Under the pieces are notes generated by a model, which made no database searches, had not been told where the DNA came from, and was given only the letters and a program-made list of their open reading frames with translations. From Brevibacillus formosus (GTDB taxonomy: Bacteria > Bacillota > Bacilli > Brevibacillales > Brevibacillaceae), in the NCBI RefSeq assembly GCF_003013405.1, contig NZ_PXZL01000027.1:1-64000 (forward strand): DNA of 64,000 nt. Direction: 5' to 3'. A program made the translations under genes and the position numbers. This document shows positions 16,834 to 28,095 of the stretch, piece by piece. The first letter of the stretch is position 1. The number at the start of each line of letters is the position of its first letter.

Positions 16834-17934
16834 ATGGGTGCATCATGCGGGATTGTAGGTCTTCCTAACGTAGGAAAATCGACATTGTTTAATGCCATTA
16901 CACAGGCGGGCGCGGAATCGGCTAACTACCCGTTCTGTACGATTGACCCGAACGTAGGGATCGTAGAGGTACCAGATCCGCGTCTGGAAAAGCTGACACA
17001 GATCGTTGTCCCAAACAAGGTAGTTCCAACTGCGTTTGAATTCGTAGACATTGCAGGCTTGGTAAAAGGTGCGAGCAGAGGCGAAGGACTTGGCAACCAG
17101 TTCCTTGGACACATCCGTGAAGTGGACGCGATTGCCCATGTAGTCCGTTGCTTTGAAGATGAGAACATCACTCACGTAGCAGGTCGCGTCGATCCTTTGA
17201 GCGATATCGAGACAATCAACCTGGAGCTGATTTTTGCTGACCTGGACTCTGTTGATCGTCGTATTGACCGCATTGCACGCAAAGTGAAATCCGGCGACAA
17301 GGAATCCAAACAAGAGCTGGACGTGCTGGAGAAATTGAAAGCAGCATTCGAAGAGGGTCAATCTGCTCGCAGTGTAGAACTCGATGACGAAGAGCGCAAA
17401 TGGATTCGTGATTTGCATCTGCTGACAATCAAGCCAATGCTGTACGTGTGCAACGTAGCGGAAGACGGCATTAACGATGCAGACAACAACCCGCATGTGC
17501 AGACAGTTCGTCAGCATGCAGCGAGTGAAGGTGCAGAAGTGGTTGTCATCAGTGCGAAGGTAGAAGCAGAAATCGCTGAGCTCGAGGGCGAAGACAAAGA
17601 AATGTTCTTGGAAGAGCTGGGACTTTCTGAGTCTGGTCTCGACCGCTTGATTCGTGCTGCTTACAAACTGCTGGGATTGGTAACATACTTCACAGCTGGT
17701 GTACAAGAAGTACGCGCTTGGACCATCCGTCAGGGTACAAAGGCTCCAGGAGCGGCAGGCGTAATCCATACCGATTTCGAGCGCGGCTTCATTCGTGCGG
17801 AAGTGATTGCGTACGATGATCTGGTAGATGCTGGTTCTGTGGCAGCAGCGAGAGATCGCGGAAAGTACCGTCTTGAAGGGAAAGAGTACGTAGTGGCAGA
17901 TGGAGATGTTATGCATTTCCGCTTCAACGTTTAG
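16834..17934 (+). CDS. ychF: Redox-regulated/ribosome-associated ATPase YchF (OLA1 family)
   Basis: YchF is a universally conserved Obg-family P-loop protein that prefers ATP over GTP and associates with ribosomes. The 366-residue product begins [19 protein letters not shown] (G1), has [12 protein letters not shown] (G3), and [11 protein letters not shown] in place of the usual NKxD G4 motif, the change that explains ATP preference in this family. The C-terminal TGS-like domain ends in the conserved [18 protein letters not shown] 16834 follows GAGGTG. Antisense frames across the gene are shadows. Confidence 0.97.
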   Translation: MGASCGIVGLPNVGKSTLFNAITQAGAESANYPFCTIDPNVGIVEVPDPRLEKLTQIVVPNKVVPTAFEFVDIAGLVKGASRGEGLGNQFLGHIREVDAIAHVVRCFEDENITHVAGRVDPLSDIETINLELIFADLDSVDRRIDRIARKVKSGDKESKQELDVLEKLKAAFEEGQSARSVELDDEERKWIRDLHLLTIKPMLYVCNVAEDGINDADNNPHVQTVRQHAASEGAEVVVISAKVEAEIAELEGEDKEMFLEELGLSESGLDRLIRAAYKLLGLVTYFTAGVQEVRAWTIRQGTKAPGAAGVIHTDFERGFIRAEVIAYDDLVDAGSVAAARDRGKYRLEGKEYVVADGDVMHFRFNV

Positions 17935-17944
17935 AACGAAATTC

Positions 17945-17973
17945 TTGATTCGGTATAGGCGTTTTGCTATAAT
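17945..17973 (+). promoter_or_regulatory. Promoter of rpsF-ssb-rpsR
   Basis: TTGATT (17945-17950), 17-base spacer, perfect TATAAT (17968-17973), starting 10 bases after the ychF stop. Confidence 0.8.
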
Positions 17974-18030
17974 ACGATAATGCGAGTATTTATGGAGTGC
18001 ATGTATTGTGCGTTTCGTTTTTAGCACTCG

Positions 18031-18067
18031 CTCCTTGCCCGTTTAGGGCCGCAAAGTCCATAAGGAG
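18031..18067 (+). promoter_or_regulatory. Candidate S6:S18 autoregulatory leader of rpsF
   Basis: CTCCTT 18031-18036 can pair with AAGGAG 18062-18067, hiding the rpsF Shine-Dalgarno; inside is a small hairpin GCCC/GGGC followed by an unpaired CCGCAAAG. Many bacteria carry an rpsF leader in which an S6-S18 complex recognises a CCG element. Position and elements fit, but the fold has not been tested. Confidence 0.5.
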
Positions 18068-18077
18068 GTGAAAAGGT

Positions 18078-18365
18078 ATGCGTCAATACGAAGTGATGTA
18101 TGTATTGCGTCCAGACCTTGAAGAAGAGAAAGTAAAATCCAATGTAGCTCGTTACAGCGAAGTTGTAACTAACTATGGTGGAGAAATCTCCAAGCTTCAA
18201 GAAATGGGTAAACGTCGTCTTGCGTACGAAATCAACAAGTTCCGTGAAGGTTACTACGTTTTGATGAACTTCAAAGCGAACTCCGATGCTGTTGCGGAAG
18301 CTGAGCGTCTGATGAAAATCAATGACGACGTAATCCGCTTTATGTTTGTTCGTGATGAGAAGTAA
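18078..18365 (+). CDS. rpsF: 30S ribosomal protein S6
   Basis: Protein of the 30S platform that binds S18 and the central domain of 16S r[20 protein letters not shown] and the [18 protein letters not shown] block are characteristic; 95 residues is the usual Bacillales length. AAGGAGGTG precedes the ATG. First gene of rpsF-ssb-rpsR. Confidence 0.98.
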   Translation: MRQYEVMYVLRPDLEEEKVKSNVARYSEVVTNYGGEISKLQEMGKRRLAYEINKFREGYYVLMNFKANSDAVAEAERLMKINDDVIRFMFVRDEK

Positions 18366-18394
18366 TCATTGTCGCGTTCAGAGGGGGAACCAAG

Positions 18395-18874
18395 ATGAAT
18401 AAAGTCATTCTCATCGGCAACCTGACGAAAGATCCAGAACTTCGCTACACGCCAAATGGCGTTGCCGTTGCTACTTTTACTGTGGCCGTGAATCGTCCCC
18501 GCACCAATCAAGCGGGTGAGAGAGAAACGGATTTCATTAATATTGTCGCTTGGCAAAAACTTGCCGATCTGTGCGCAAGCTACTTGCGTAAAGGTAGACA
18601 AGCAGCTATTGAAGGACGTATGCAAACACGCTCCTACGATAATAAAGAAGGTAAAAGAGTATATGTGACGGAAGTCGTTGCGGAGAACGTTCAATTTTTG
18701 GGCGGTCGAGGCAATGAAGCTGGCGGAGACAATTCAGGATACGATCCAGGTCCTGGCATGGGTGGCGGTAACAAACCATCCGGTCAAAGAAACAATGACT
18801 ACGATCCGTTTGGTGATCCCTTCGCGAGTGCAGGCAAGCCGATCAACATTTCAGATGATGACTTGCCGTTCTAA
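18395..18874 (+). CDS. ssb: Single-stranded DNA-binding protein
   Basis: Essential SSB of replication, 159 residues. OB-fold start [19 protein letters not shown], core [21 protein letters not shown], a glycine-rich flexible linker (about 108-140), and the acidic tip DDDLPF that docks DnaE, RecQ, PriA and other partners. GAGGGGG precedes ATG 18395. Lies between the two ribosomal genes in the same operon. Confidence 0.98.
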   Translation: MNKVILIGNLTKDPELRYTPNGVAVATFTVAVNRPRTNQAGERETDFINIVAWQKLADLCASYLRKGRQAAIEGRMQTRSYDNKEGKRVYVTEVVAENVQFLGGRGNEAGGDNSGYDPGPGMGGGNKPSGQRNNDYDPFGDPFASAGKPINISDDDLPF

Positions 18875-18914
18875 GATCGTATAACTTTCACATTCCTACG
18901 AAGGAGGGACTATC

Positions 18915-19145
18915 ATGGCACGCAAAGGACGTCCTAATAAGCGTCGTAAAGTATGCTTCTTTAAAGTGAACAAAATCAAGCACATCGATTATAAAGATGT
19001 TGATTTGCTGAAAAAGTTCATCAGCGAACGCGGCAAAATCTTGCCACGTCGTGTAACTGGTACTTCTGCGAAGTATCAACGTGCACTGACTATCGCGATC
19101 AAACGCGCTCGTCAAGTAGCACTGTTGCCTTACACGGCTGAATAA
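18915..19145 (+). CDS. rpsR: 30S ribosomal protein S18
   Basis: S18 (76 residues) partners S6 on the 30S platform. [19 protein letters not shown] and [18 protein letters not shown] are diagnostic. The single cysteine (residue about 13) is of the ordinary kind; there is no zinc-binding CxxC pair. AAGGAGGGA precedes the ATG. Confidence 0.98.
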   Translation: MARKGRPNKRRKVCFFKVNKIKHIDYKDVDLLKKFISERGKILPRRVTGTSAKYQRALTIAIKRARQVALLPYTAE

Positions 19146-19160
19146 TTTTCAAAAGCTATA

Positions 19161-19194
19161 AAAAGGGGGGCACAATTGCGTGGCCCTCTTTTTT
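19161..19194 (+). terminator. Terminator after rpsR
   Basis: Imperfect G-rich/C-rich stem AAAGGGGGGCA/TGGCCCTCTTT followed by T-run. Confidence 0.65.
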
Positions 19195-19246
19195 CCATAG
19201 TTTTCTATGGAGAGTGTACATGAGACATGAATAATGAGGTGCTGAC

Positions 19247-20155
19247 ATGCCGTCCAAAACGAAACACTTGGCTGAAAATGCCCTTATGCTGGGTATCGCA
19301 CTGGTGCTGCTGTTTCTCAGTACATATACCATACTGGGAGGACTCGTCAGTTTCTTGATACCTCTGCCGTTTATCCTTTTGGCAGTAAATCGAACAGTAC
19401 CTAACATGGTGTGGATCTCCCTTGCCTTCACGTTTATCGGCTGGATCATTACTGGTCCGTTTGCGGCTACACTTGCTTTTTCAAGTGCGGTTTGGGGTTC
19501 AGTAATGGGGATTTTTTATACGAAAAAAGGAGCGGCTCTTCCGGCGATCGTGGCAGGGGCAGGCGTTGCCTTTTTGAGTGTTGTTTCGATGCTGGCGATC
19601 ATGGCATTCGGAATGAACGTTGATTTTAATGCCATCATGCAAGAAGTTGCTAAGATGCGTCCAGCAATGGTGCCAAAAGAGCAGTTTGATCAGCTCCTTC
19701 AACTGGGCAAAATTGTCTTACCTACGAGTCTTGTCATGTTCAGCTTTTTATCAACCGCCATTATTCATGGATTGGCGAGTCTGATTGGACGACGTCTGCG
19801 CAGACCGATTCCGGCATTGAAGCCAATTCGGGAATGGAGCTTCCCTCGATCATTGCTTTATTACTACTTTATTGCGATGATTAGTCTTTTGCTGTTTGCC
19901 GAAAGCATGCAGGGCACGTTCTGGGAAATCGCCCTGATGAACCTGAAAGTCATGCTGGATGCTGTTTTTACCTTGCAGGGCTTGAGTTTTTGTCTATTTG
20001 CTGCCTATTTGTACGGCTGGAAGAGATTGACTCCTGTGCTCATTGTCTGTCTATTTATTTTTCCACCCCTAAGTACTATACTTAGTCTAGTAGGGATATT
20101 TGACCTAGGAATTCGTTTGCGTGAAAAACTGGAAACAAGAGTGAAGAGGGGCTGA
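19247..20155 (+). CDS. yybS: DUF2232 membrane protein YybS
   Basis: A polytopic membrane protein, 302 residues with about eight hydrophobic segments. TKHLAENALMLGIALVLLFL at the start and the general layout match YybS (DUF2232), which sits directly upstream of gdpP across Bacillales and resembles ECF transporter S-components. Substrate unknown. ATG 19247 follows ATGAGGTG. It ends four bases before gdpP begins, so the two are co-transcribed. Confidence 0.9.
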   Translation: MPSKTKHLAENALMLGIALVLLFLSTYTILGGLVSFLIPLPFILLAVNRTVPNMVWISLAFTFIGWIITGPFAATLAFSSAVWGSVMGIFYTKKGAALPAIVAGAGVAFLSVVSMLAIMAFGMNVDFNAIMQEVAKMRPAMVPKEQFDQLLQLGKIVLPTSLVMFSFLSTAIIHGLASLIGRRLRRPIPALKPIREWSFPRSLLYYYFIAMISLLLFAESMQGTFWEIALMNLKVMLDAVFTLQGLSFCLFAAYLYGWKRLTPVLIVCLFIFPPLSTILSLVGIFDLGIRLREKLETRVKRG

Positions 20156-20159
20156 GGAA

Positions 20160-22097
20160 ATGCCCAAGTTCCTGTTAAAGCGTTGGTACGGGATGCACAT
20201 GGTCCTGGCACTCAGCTTTAGCTTGCTGTTGTTGGGGATTTTGACCTTGTTCCATTGGATGTACGGGGCAATCGGCATGATTTGCTTGATTGGCTTGGTT
20301 CTTTACGCTCTTCAAGCAGAAAAGGGGTTCCAACGAGACTTGCGCCTGTACTTGGCGACGGTTACCCATCGTGTGAAGAAGGCGGGAGAAGGCGTTATCC
20401 AGGAACTGCCGATCGGAATTCTTTTATACAACGAGGAAAAGGCAATTGAGTGGGTAAACCCGTATATGACGCATATGTCCGGGGATGAAACCATGATCGG
20501 GAAAAGCCTCCAAGAGGTATTCCCCCAACTGGTTTGGAAGCCGGAGCAAAAACGGCTTGAGTTTACTTATAACGAGCGGGTATACGAGGTCATTGTGCGG
20601 TCCGATGAGCGCCTTTTGTATTTTAAGGACATTACGGACTTCAAAGAATTGACGACTCGTTACCATCGAGAAAAGGCTGCACTTGCCATCATTCACCTCG
20701 ACAACTTGGACGAGGTTGGACAAGTCATGGATGATCAGAGCCGTACGCTGCTGTCTACAAGCGTAGCTGGTGTGATTACAGAGTGGGCCAACAAACATGG
20801 CATATATCTTCGCCGAATCACGGCCGACAAGTTTTTGGCTCTGATGGAACGGGAAGCACTTGATAAATTGGAAGAATCGCGATTTGACATTCTCGATGTA
20901 GTACGCGAGATGACGGCTGACAACAAAATTCCGATTACGCTTAGTATTGGGGTTGGAGCGGCCGCTACCACTTACATTGAGCTTGGACAAATGGCGCAAT
21001 CCAGCTTGGATATCGCATTAGGGCGCGGTGGCGACCAGTGCGCTGTCAAGATTGGCAACAAGCTCACTTTCTATGGTGGGAAATCAAATGCGGTGGAAAA
21101 GCGGACACGTGTCCGGGCTCGTGTTATTGCACATGCTTTGCGTGATCTCATTCATGAGGCGGAGCACGTCATCGTCATGGGGCATAAACAGCCTGACATG
21201 GATTCCATCGGGGCATCACTTGGTGTATTGAAGGCTGTGCAGCTGCACAACAAAACGGCTTATATCGTCATGGACGAAGGCAATCATTCTGTCGAGCGTC
21301 TGATGAAGGAGATTTATGCCAATGAAGAGTTGGCTGAGACCTTTATTACGCCAGAACAGGCGATCCGACTCATCTCTGGTCGCACATTGCTGGTAGTCGT
21401 CGATACGCATCGACCATCGCTGGTGATTGAGCCGAAGCTGTTGACTGAAACGAGCCGAATTGTGGTGATCGACCACCATCGACGTTCGGAGGAGTTCATT
21501 GAGCCAGTACTCTTGTATCTGGAACCATATGCTTCTTCGACGGCCGAGCTCGTCACGGAGCTCTTGCAATACCAGAGCGAGCGATTGAACATTGACAATC
21601 TGATTGCGACGGCACTGTTAGCAGGGATTGTCGTGGATACCAAAAGCTTTGCCTTCCGCACAGGTTCACGGACCTTTGAAGCGGCGTCTTTCCTTCGTCG
21701 TAACGGGGCCGATACCGCGGCTGTCCAGCGTCTGTTGAAAGAAGATCTGGGACAGTATGTGAAGCGGGCAAAAATCATCATGAACACGGAAACGTACCGC
21801 GACAACATGGCGATTGCCATAGGAGACCCGTCCGAGGATTACACGCAAGTACAGGTGGCACAAGCTGCTGAGCAGCTGCTTACTTTGTCAGGTATCCAGG
21901 CGTCGTTTGTTGTTGCAGAGCGATCCGATGATACGATCTTGATCAGCGGACGTTCACTGGGCGACATCAATGTTCAGTCCATCATGGAACTTCTGGGTGG
22001 AGGCGGTCACCTCACTGGTGCTGCCACACAAATTCAAGGCATATCAATTAAAGAAGCTACACGTCGCTTAAAAGAAGCGATTGACTCGGTCGTATAG
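20160..22097 (+). CDS. gdpP: Cyclic-di-AMP phosphodiesterase GdpP (YybT)
   Basis: GdpP hydrolyses c-di-AMP to pApA at the membrane and so tunes potassium and cell wall homeostasis. Two membrane helices occupy about residues 10-55, then a PAS domain (about 75-165), a degenerate GGDEF domain (about 170-300, no GGDEF signature: [11 protein letters not shown] at the site), and the DHH/DHHA1 module with [24 protein letters not shown] and VIDHHRR, ending in [10 protein letters not shown]. All metal-binding motifs appear intact. Length of 645 is normal. Ribosome binding site GAGGGGCTGAGG overlaps the yybS end. Confidence 0.97.
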   Translation: MPKFLLKRWYGMHMVLALSFSLLLLGILTLFHWMYGAIGMICLIGLVLYALQAEKGFQRDLRLYLATVTHRVKKAGEGVIQELPIGILLYNEEKAIEWVNPYMTHMSGDETMIGKSLQEVFPQLVWKPEQKRLEFTYNERVYEVIVRSDERLLYFKDITDFKELTTRYHREKAALAIIHLDNLDEVGQVMDDQSRTLLSTSVAGVITEWANKHGIYLRRITADKFLALMEREALDKLEESRFDILDVVREMTADNKIPITLSIGVGAAATTYIELGQMAQSSLDIALGRGGDQCAVKIGNKLTFYGGKSNAVEKRTRVRARVIAHALRDLIHEAEHVIVMGHKQPDMDSIGASLGVLKAVQLHNKTAYIVMDEGNHSVERLMKEIYANEELAETFITPEQAIRLISGRTLLVVVDTHRPSLVIEPKLLTETSRIVVIDHHRRSEEFIEPVLLYLEPYASSTAELVTELLQYQSERLNIDNLIATALLAGIVVDTKSFAFRTGSRTFEAASFLRRNGADTAAVQRLLKEDLGQYVKRAKIIMNTETYRDNMAIAIGDPSEDYTQVQVAQAAEQLLTLSGIQASFVVAERSDDTILISGRSLGDINVQSIMELLGGGGHLTGAATQIQGISIKEATRRLKEAIDSVV

Positions 22098-22123
22098 GCC
22101 AAAATATAAAGGGGGAAACGATG

Positions 22124-22567
22124 ATGAAAGTCATTTTTCTTCAAGATGTAAAAGGCCAAGGGAAAAAAGGCGAAATCAAGGATTTGTCAGAGGGCTATGT
22201 ACGCAACTTCTTGCTGCCAAAGAAGCTGGTAAAAGAAGCGACAGATAGCAACGTGAAAACGCTCGACGCTCAAAAGCGCAGCGAAGATAAGCGCAAGGAG
22301 CAAGAAAAGCTGGATGCTCAGGAGCTGGGCAAAAAGCTGGAAGAGCTGACAGTGAAAGTAGCAGGAAAAGCAGGCGAAGGCGGACGACTGTTCGGTGCAA
22401 TTTCCAGCAAACAAGTAGCGCAAGCGCTGGAAGATCAGTTTAAAATCAAAGTAGACAAGCGTAAGCTCGAAATGGATGCAATCCGTGCTTTGGGCGTGAC
22501 GCAAATCAAAGTAAAACTGCACAACGAAGTTACCGTGACTCTGAAAGTACACGTTGTGGAAGAATAA
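22124..22567 (+). CDS. rplI: 50S ribosomal protein L9
   Basis: L9 binds domain V of 23S rRNA and restrains frameshifting. [24 protein letters not shown]... with the long connecting helix and C-terminal domain, 147 residues. Two ATGs stand in tandem (22121 and 22124); I chose the second because L9 normally begins MKVI and the GGGGGA spacing is better. Encoded between gdpP and dnaC as in other Bacilli. Confidence 0.97.
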   Translation: MKVIFLQDVKGQGKKGEIKDLSEGYVRNFLLPKKLVKEATDSNVKTLDAQKRSEDKRKEQEKLDAQELGKKLEELTVKVAGKAGEGGRLFGAISSKQVAQALEDQFKIKVDKRKLEMDAIRALGVTQIKVKLHNEVTVTLKVHVVEE

Positions 22568-22591
22568 TGTCTCAATTGTGGGGGGTGTGAC

Positions 22592-23941
22592 GTGAGCGAC
22601 CTGTTTTTGGATCGTGTGCCGCCACAGAACAAGGAAGCGGAACAATCGGTACTGGGTGCCGTGTTCTTGTCTAAGGAAGCTTTAATCACGGCCATTGAGA
22701 TTCTCCGCCCGGAGGATTTTTACAAGACAGCGCATCAGCGCATCTTTCAAACGATGGTGGACCTGTATGAAAAAGGCGAACCTGTCGATCTGGTTACGGT
22801 TACAGCGGATCTACAGGACCACAAGCTGCTGGATGAAGTCGGCGGGGTTACGTATCTCACGGAAATTGCCAGCTCAGTTCCAACGGCTGCCAACATCGAA
22901 TACTACGCAAAAATTGTAGAAGAAAAATCGCTGCTTCGGCGATTGATTCATACAGCTACCAAGATTGCCAATGACGGATACTCCCGTGAGGATGATGTCA
23001 CGCAGATCATCGCAGATGCGGAGAAGTACATTATGGAGATCGGTCAAAATCGCAACAGTGGCGGTTTTACACCGATTCGTGATGCCCTTCTGGAAACGTA
23101 CGAGCGGATTGAGTTTTTGAGTCAGCGACGCGGTGATATTACAGGGATTTCTACGGGATATACGGACTTGGACAAGATGACTGCAGGCTTGCAGCGCAGT
23201 GACCTGATTATCTTGGCAGCCCGTCCTTCTGTAGGGAAAACGGCTTTTGCCTTGAATCTCGCGCAAAACGTAGCAGCTCGTGCGGGTGAGACCGTAGCTA
23301 TCTTCTCATTAGAGATGGGTGCTTCTCAGCTCGTACAGCGTATGATATGTGCGGAGGGCAATCTGGATGCGTCCCGGATGCGTTCGGGTACACTGGAGGA
23401 AGACGATTGGCAAAAGCTGACGATGGCAATCGGTACGCTGGCAAAAGCGCCGATTTACATCGACGATTCACCAGGGGTTACTGTACAGGACATCCGGGCG
23501 AAATGCCGTCGCCTTCAAACAGAGAAGGGCTTGGGTCTGATCCTGATCGATTACCTTCAGCTGATTCATGGACGAGGCAAAGGAGATAACCGTCAGCAGG
23601 AAGTATCTGAGATCTCTCGTACGCTAAAAGGGATCGCGCGTGAGCTGAACGTGCCGGTTATCGCCTTGTCGCAGTTGAGCCGTGGTGTAGAGCAACGGCA
23701 GGACAAGCGACCGATGATGTCGGATATCCGTGAATCGGGGTCGATTGAGCAGGACGCCGATATCGTTGCCTTCTTGTATCGTGATGACTACTATGACAAG
23801 GAAACAGAAAACAAGAATGTCATCGAAGTCATTATCGCCAAACAGCGTAACGGCCCAACCGGAACGGTGGAGTTGGCGTTCTTGAAAGAATTCAACAAAT
23901 TCGTTAACCTGGATCATCGCTTTCGAAATCAAGCAGGTTAA
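22592..23941 (+). CDS. dnaC: Replicative DNA helicase DnaC (DnaB family)
   Basis: The hexameric replicative helicase (named DnaC in Bacillus, DnaB in E. coli), 449 residues. N-terminal domain from VPPQNKEAEQSVLGAVFLS; RecA-like motor with Walker A ARPSVGKTAFALNLAQN (about residues 207-223), LILIDYLQLI as Walker B, the SLEMGASQLVQRM motif and ALSQLSRGVEQR with the arginine finger region. GTG start 22592 follows GGGGGGTGTG. No intein is present. Confidence 0.98.
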   Translation: MSDLFLDRVPPQNKEAEQSVLGAVFLSKEALITAIEILRPEDFYKTAHQRIFQTMVDLYEKGEPVDLVTVTADLQDHKLLDEVGGVTYLTEIASSVPTAANIEYYAKIVEEKSLLRRLIHTATKIANDGYSREDDVTQIIADAEKYIMEIGQNRNSGGFTPIRDALLETYERIEFLSQRRGDITGISTGYTDLDKMTAGLQRSDLIILAARPSVGKTAFALNLAQNVAARAGETVAIFSLEMGASQLVQRMICAEGNLDASRMRSGTLEEDDWQKLTMAIGTLAKAPIYIDDSPGVTVQDIRAKCRRLQTEKGLGLILIDYLQLIHGRGKGDNRQQEVSEISRTLKGIARELNVPVIALSQLSRGVEQRQDKRPMMSDIRESGSIEQDADIVAFLYRDDYYDKETENKNVIEVIIAKQRNGPTGTVELAFLKEFNKFVNLDHRFRNQAG

Positions 23942-23956
23942 TAGTTGGAATGGACG

Positions 23957-23985
23957 AAAAGTCGGAGAAATTCCGGCTTTTTTTT
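23957..23985 (+). terminator. Terminator after dnaC
   Basis: Stem AAAAGTCGGA/TCCGGCTTTT with T-run. Confidence 0.85.
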
Positions 23986-23993
23986 CTATATTG

Positions 23994-24036
23994 AATTGCC
24001 GAACATATCAACAATTAAGTATATGAATGTTCGTAT
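23994..24036. promoter_or_regulatory. PurR operator (inverted PurBoxes) before purA
   Basis: ATTGCCGAACATA (23994-24006) and, inverted, ATGTTCG (24027-24033) form the paired CGAAC-core boxes bound by the Bacillus purine repressor PurR. They end ten bases before the -35 element of purA. Confidence 0.65.
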
Positions 24037-24042
24037 TTAGCG

Positions 24043-24071
24043 TTGACATGGGGAGTCTCGTTTAGTAAACT
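24043..24071 (+). promoter_or_regulatory. Sigma A promoter of purA
   Basis: Perfect TTGACA (24043-24048) and TAAACT (24066-24071), 17-base spacing, about 50 bases before the start codon. Confidence 0.75.
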
Positions 24072-24074
24072 TAG

Positions 24075-25409
<1,335 letters not shown>

Positions 25410-25429
25410 GCTATTGACTATATAATAGA

Positions 25430-25467
25430 AGAAAGCTGTCGAGCAGTCGGCAGCTTTCTTTTTTTTT
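25430..25467 (+). terminator. Terminator after purA
   Basis: Stem GAAAGCTG/CAGCTTTC followed by nine T. Confidence 0.9.
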
Positions 25468-25537
25468 GCAAGGGACAGACACGAAACGAGACCCTCTGGG
25501 CATATGGATAGACATAGGGAGAAATGGAGAGGTGATC

Positions 25538-25756
25538 ATGATGATGGGTTTTGGATTTGACCAAAAGGCCATGAAGCTGCTGGGCAAAAATGTACAGGTA
25601 AAGATGATCAATGGCGTCGTCATCAAGGGAACCATGACTCATTTCAACAATGGCTACCTTTGCTTTATCACGACATACAAACAACCAAATGACGCCGAGA
25701 AAACGAAAATACGCAGACTTGCGTTAAAAGACGTTACCTCGATGCAAGAGGTGTGA
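25538..25756 (+). CDS. Small Sm-like/SH3-like beta-barrel protein of unknown function
   Basis: A 72-residue protein from ATG 25538, with GAGAGGTGAT just upstream. KLLGKNVQVKMINGVVIKGTMTHFNNGYLCFIT... followed by RRLALKDVTSMQEV has the spacing of strands seen in LSM/Hfq-like barrels (hydrophobic strand, MINGxxIKGT turn, basic last strand). No RNA-binding signature of Hfq is present and I recognise no named family. It stands alone between purA and a bidirectional terminator. Confidence 0.6.
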   Translation: MMMGFGFDQKAMKLLGKNVQVKMINGVVIKGTMTHFNNGYLCFITTYKQPNDAEKTKIRRLALKDVTSMQEV

Positions 25757-25780
25757 GTCACAGATGTTCATAACGAAATA

Positions 25781-25813
25781 AGCCATCTTTCCTAGACATT
25801 TAGGAAGATGGCT
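25781..25813. terminator. Bidirectional terminator
   Basis: Stem AGCCATCTTTCCT/AGGAAGATGGCT with A/T tails on both sides, between the convergent genes at 25538 and 25823. Confidence 0.85.
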
Positions 25814-25822
25814 ATATTTATT

Positions 25823-26194
25823 TTAGACCATGCCTCCATACGATCGGATGATCTCAGTCGCAAGATCACCTTGTTCCTCTGGTACGACTGCCGTTAACAA
25901 GACACTGCGGTTCAAATTGTCATCGCCTCGATCGGCCATGCCGCTGGCGTCTGGATCTACTGCGGCCATGACGCTTGCATCCCTGCCGCTTGGGAAGTCA
26001 GCTGCCAGTGTCAGGTTGCCCAAGCTGGGAAAATCTCCGGTTATAGGATTCAGGATCTGTTCATTTCCGTCACCAGGGAATTGTCCAATTCTGTCGATCT
26101 GAATGATGGAAAAACCAGCTTGTCGAAGTGCTTTTTCTGCCTTTTGGGCATCATCTTCGGTGTGAAATCCTGCAAGAATGTTACGTTCCTTCAC
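25823..26194 (-). CDS. General stress protein-like (YflT/GsiB-type N-terminus) hypothetical
   Basis: A 123-residue protein. The N-terminal ILAGFHTEDDAQKAEKALRQAGF repeats the alpha-beta pattern of heat-induced stress proteins (YflT), in which a strand is followed by an acidic-start helix. The later part, SVLLTAVVPEEQGDLATEII ... YGG, suggests a second, permuted ferredoxin-like unit. Function unknown. I chose GTG 26194, preceded by GGAGGCTGA on the minus strand; the frame continues 28 codons upstream without similarity. Confidence 0.6.
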   Translation of the reverse strand: MKERNILAGFHTEDDAQKAEKALRQAGFSIIQIDRIGQFPGDGNEQILNPITGDFPSLGNLTLAADFPSGRDASVMAAVDPDASGMADRGDDNLNRSVLLTAVVPEEQGDLATEIIRSYGGMV

Positions 26195-26451
26195 GTATAT
26201 CAGCCTCCAGATATGATAAATGCTACCAATTGTTTGTACATATAGTGACTCTGTGTCTATTTTTTTATTCGACAGCAATTTACACTTGATGTTGTCGTTA
26301 ATCTTATGGTAAAGTCGACATAGTTGGTTTCTTTAGGCAATTTGGCAGATAAATGGAAACTAAATTATGGGATTTACGACCTAGTCAATAAATTAAAAAT
26401 TTTCAGGAAATGGAACGAGCAAGTTGTATCTGTTTTCAGGAGGGACAAGTT

Positions 26452-27948
26452 ATGCATTGGTCAGAATGGAAGGCCAAGCTGCAGGAACGGTCATCACGAA
26501 TCGTTCGGGATTGCAGTGATCTGGCGAAACGTACAATGAAACGTACAAGCTCTTACATCCAGTCGCATAAAAAACAATCGCTTTCAATTGCGGCAGGTCT
26601 GGTTTTGACGATTGCTGCTGGAGCATCTGCACAATACTATTACACAAGCAATGTCAATTCGGTCTACCATGTCAGTGTGAACGGCAAAGAGATTGGCGTG
26701 GTAAATGATCCAAATGTGATACATAACTGGACAGCAACCAAGCTGGAAGAGGAAAAGGCAAAAACAGGCCTCAACCTGCAATTGGCTGACTATATTACAT
26801 TTGAAGAAGAGCGTGAATTCAAGGCATCGTTCAATAATGATGCCGCTGTACAAGCTCTGGCATCCGTAGCGGATATCAAGGTTCAGGGCGTTAAGCTAAT
26901 GATTGACGGCAAAGTAGTAGGTTACCTGCCAGACCAGCAATCGGCTGATCAAGTACTGGCTGAAGTGAAGCAAAAATATTCCGGAGTTCCTGCAACGACA
27001 GGGAAAAAGGCTGTTGTAGCAGCAGCATCCACAGTCCCAGTCAAACCAAATCCGGTAAAAGAAGTCGCATTTAAAGAAAACGTAGAGATGCAAAACGAAA
27101 CAGTCGATGCATCTCAAATTTTGTCTGCCGATAAACTCGAGGAGTTGCTGGTAAAAGGCACCTTCAAGGATATGAAGCACACGGTCGTAGAAGGCGATTG
27201 CATCGGTTGCATCGCGAAGAAATACGGCATTACATCAAAAGATATTTACGCGAACAACCCAGGTGTTACGGAAAATACCGTCCTTCAATTAGGACAAGAA
27301 ATCAATGTAACCGCAGTTCGTCCGCTGGTTACTGTACAAGTCAAAGAAGAAGTAGATCAACAAGAGGTCATTGCTTTTAATACCCAAATTAATAACAATG
27401 ACAAGGTTCCTAAAGGCGAAACGAAGGTCGTACAAGAAGGTAAAAACGGCAGTAAAACAGTTAAGTACGAAGTTGTGAAAGAAAATGGACAAGTCGTTAG
27501 TCGCAAAGTCATCAAACAAGATGTAACAGTGCAGCCTGTAACCAAAATTATGGAGCGCGGTACAAAAGTTATCCCATCGCGCGGGACAGGCCGTTTGAGC
27601 TGGCCTGCTAGCGGGTATATCAGCAGCGGCTTCGGCAAGCGCTGGGGCAGCATGCATAAAGGAATTGATATTGCCGGTGCTGGTTCTGTCATGGCGGCAG
27701 ACAATGGACGTGTCACCTTCGCTGGTTGGAATGGTGACTATGGAAAATCGGTAATCATCGACCACGGCAATGGAATGAAGACATTGTACGGTCACATGAG
27801 CAGCATTAATGTGAAAGTCGGCGATGTTGTTAGCCAAGGAAAGAAAATCGGCGTAAAGGGTTCTACTGGGCAATCGACCGGCGTCCACCTGCATTTTGAG
27901 GTTCTACAAAATGGACGAAATCAAAACCCGATTCGTTACTTAAAATAG
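26452..27948 (+). CDS. Membrane-anchored LysM-G5-M23 endopeptidase
   Basis: A 498-residue peptidoglycan hydrolase. A membrane helix at about residues 40-60 (SLSIAAGLVLTIAAGASAQ) anchors it outward. Then a coiled region, a LysM domain (about 245-290: VEGDCIGCIAKKYGITSKDI), a G5 domain (about 295-375) and a C-terminal M23 peptidase with HKGIDIAG and HLHFEVLQNG supplying the zinc ligands. Such DD-endopeptidases cut peptide crosslinks during growth. ATG 26452 follows AGGAGGGACAAG. The single gene lies just upstream of the wal operon, which in related bacteria regulates hydrolases of this class. Confidence 0.92.
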   Translation: MHWSEWKAKLQERSSRIVRDCSDLAKRTMKRTSSYIQSHKKQSLSIAAGLVLTIAAGASAQYYYTSNVNSVYHVSVNGKEIGVVNDPNVIHNWTATKLEEEKAKTGLNLQLADYITFEEEREFKASFNNDAAVQALASVADIKVQGVKLMIDGKVVGYLPDQQSADQVLAEVKQKYSGVPATTGKKAVVAAASTVPVKPNPVKEVAFKENVEMQNETVDASQILSADKLEELLVKGTFKDMKHTVVEGDCIGCIAKKYGITSKDIYANNPGVTENTVLQLGQEINVTAVRPLVTVQVKEEVDQQEVIAFNTQINNNDKVPKGETKVVQEGKNGSKTVKYEVVKENGQVVSRKVIKQDVTVQPVTKIMERGTKVIPSRGTGRLSWPASGYISSGFGKRWGSMHKGIDIAGAGSVMAADNGRVTFAGWNGDYGKSVIIDHGNGMKTLYGHMSSINVKVGDVVSQGKKIGVKGSTGQSTGVHLHFEVLQNGRNQNPIRYLK

Positions 27949-27969
27949 ACTAGCAATTTCTGGATAAGA

Positions 27970-28000
27970 AAGGGCAACTCTTAGGAGGGGCCCTTTTTTT
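27970..28000 (+). terminator. Terminator after the M23 peptidase gene
   Basis: Stem AAGGGC/GCCCTT with seven T. Confidence 0.75.
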
Positions 28001-28095
28001 GCTGGCAGGGATTGAATGCCAAGCCCTTCTTTACACGGCGCACATGGTGTATTGTAGAGGAATAGTAACAATCGAAGTGGAATCCTTGATAGGAA

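Noticed and set aside
16843..18027. Long minus-strand open frame (394 codons) across ychF
   Set aside because: It is the shadow of the highly conserved ychF gene; no ribosome binding site and no family signature on the minus strand.
26220..26451. Possible c-di-AMP (ydaO) riboswitch before the M23 peptidase
   Set aside because: Such aptamers often precede cell wall hydrolase genes, but none of the conserved ydaO core could be found.
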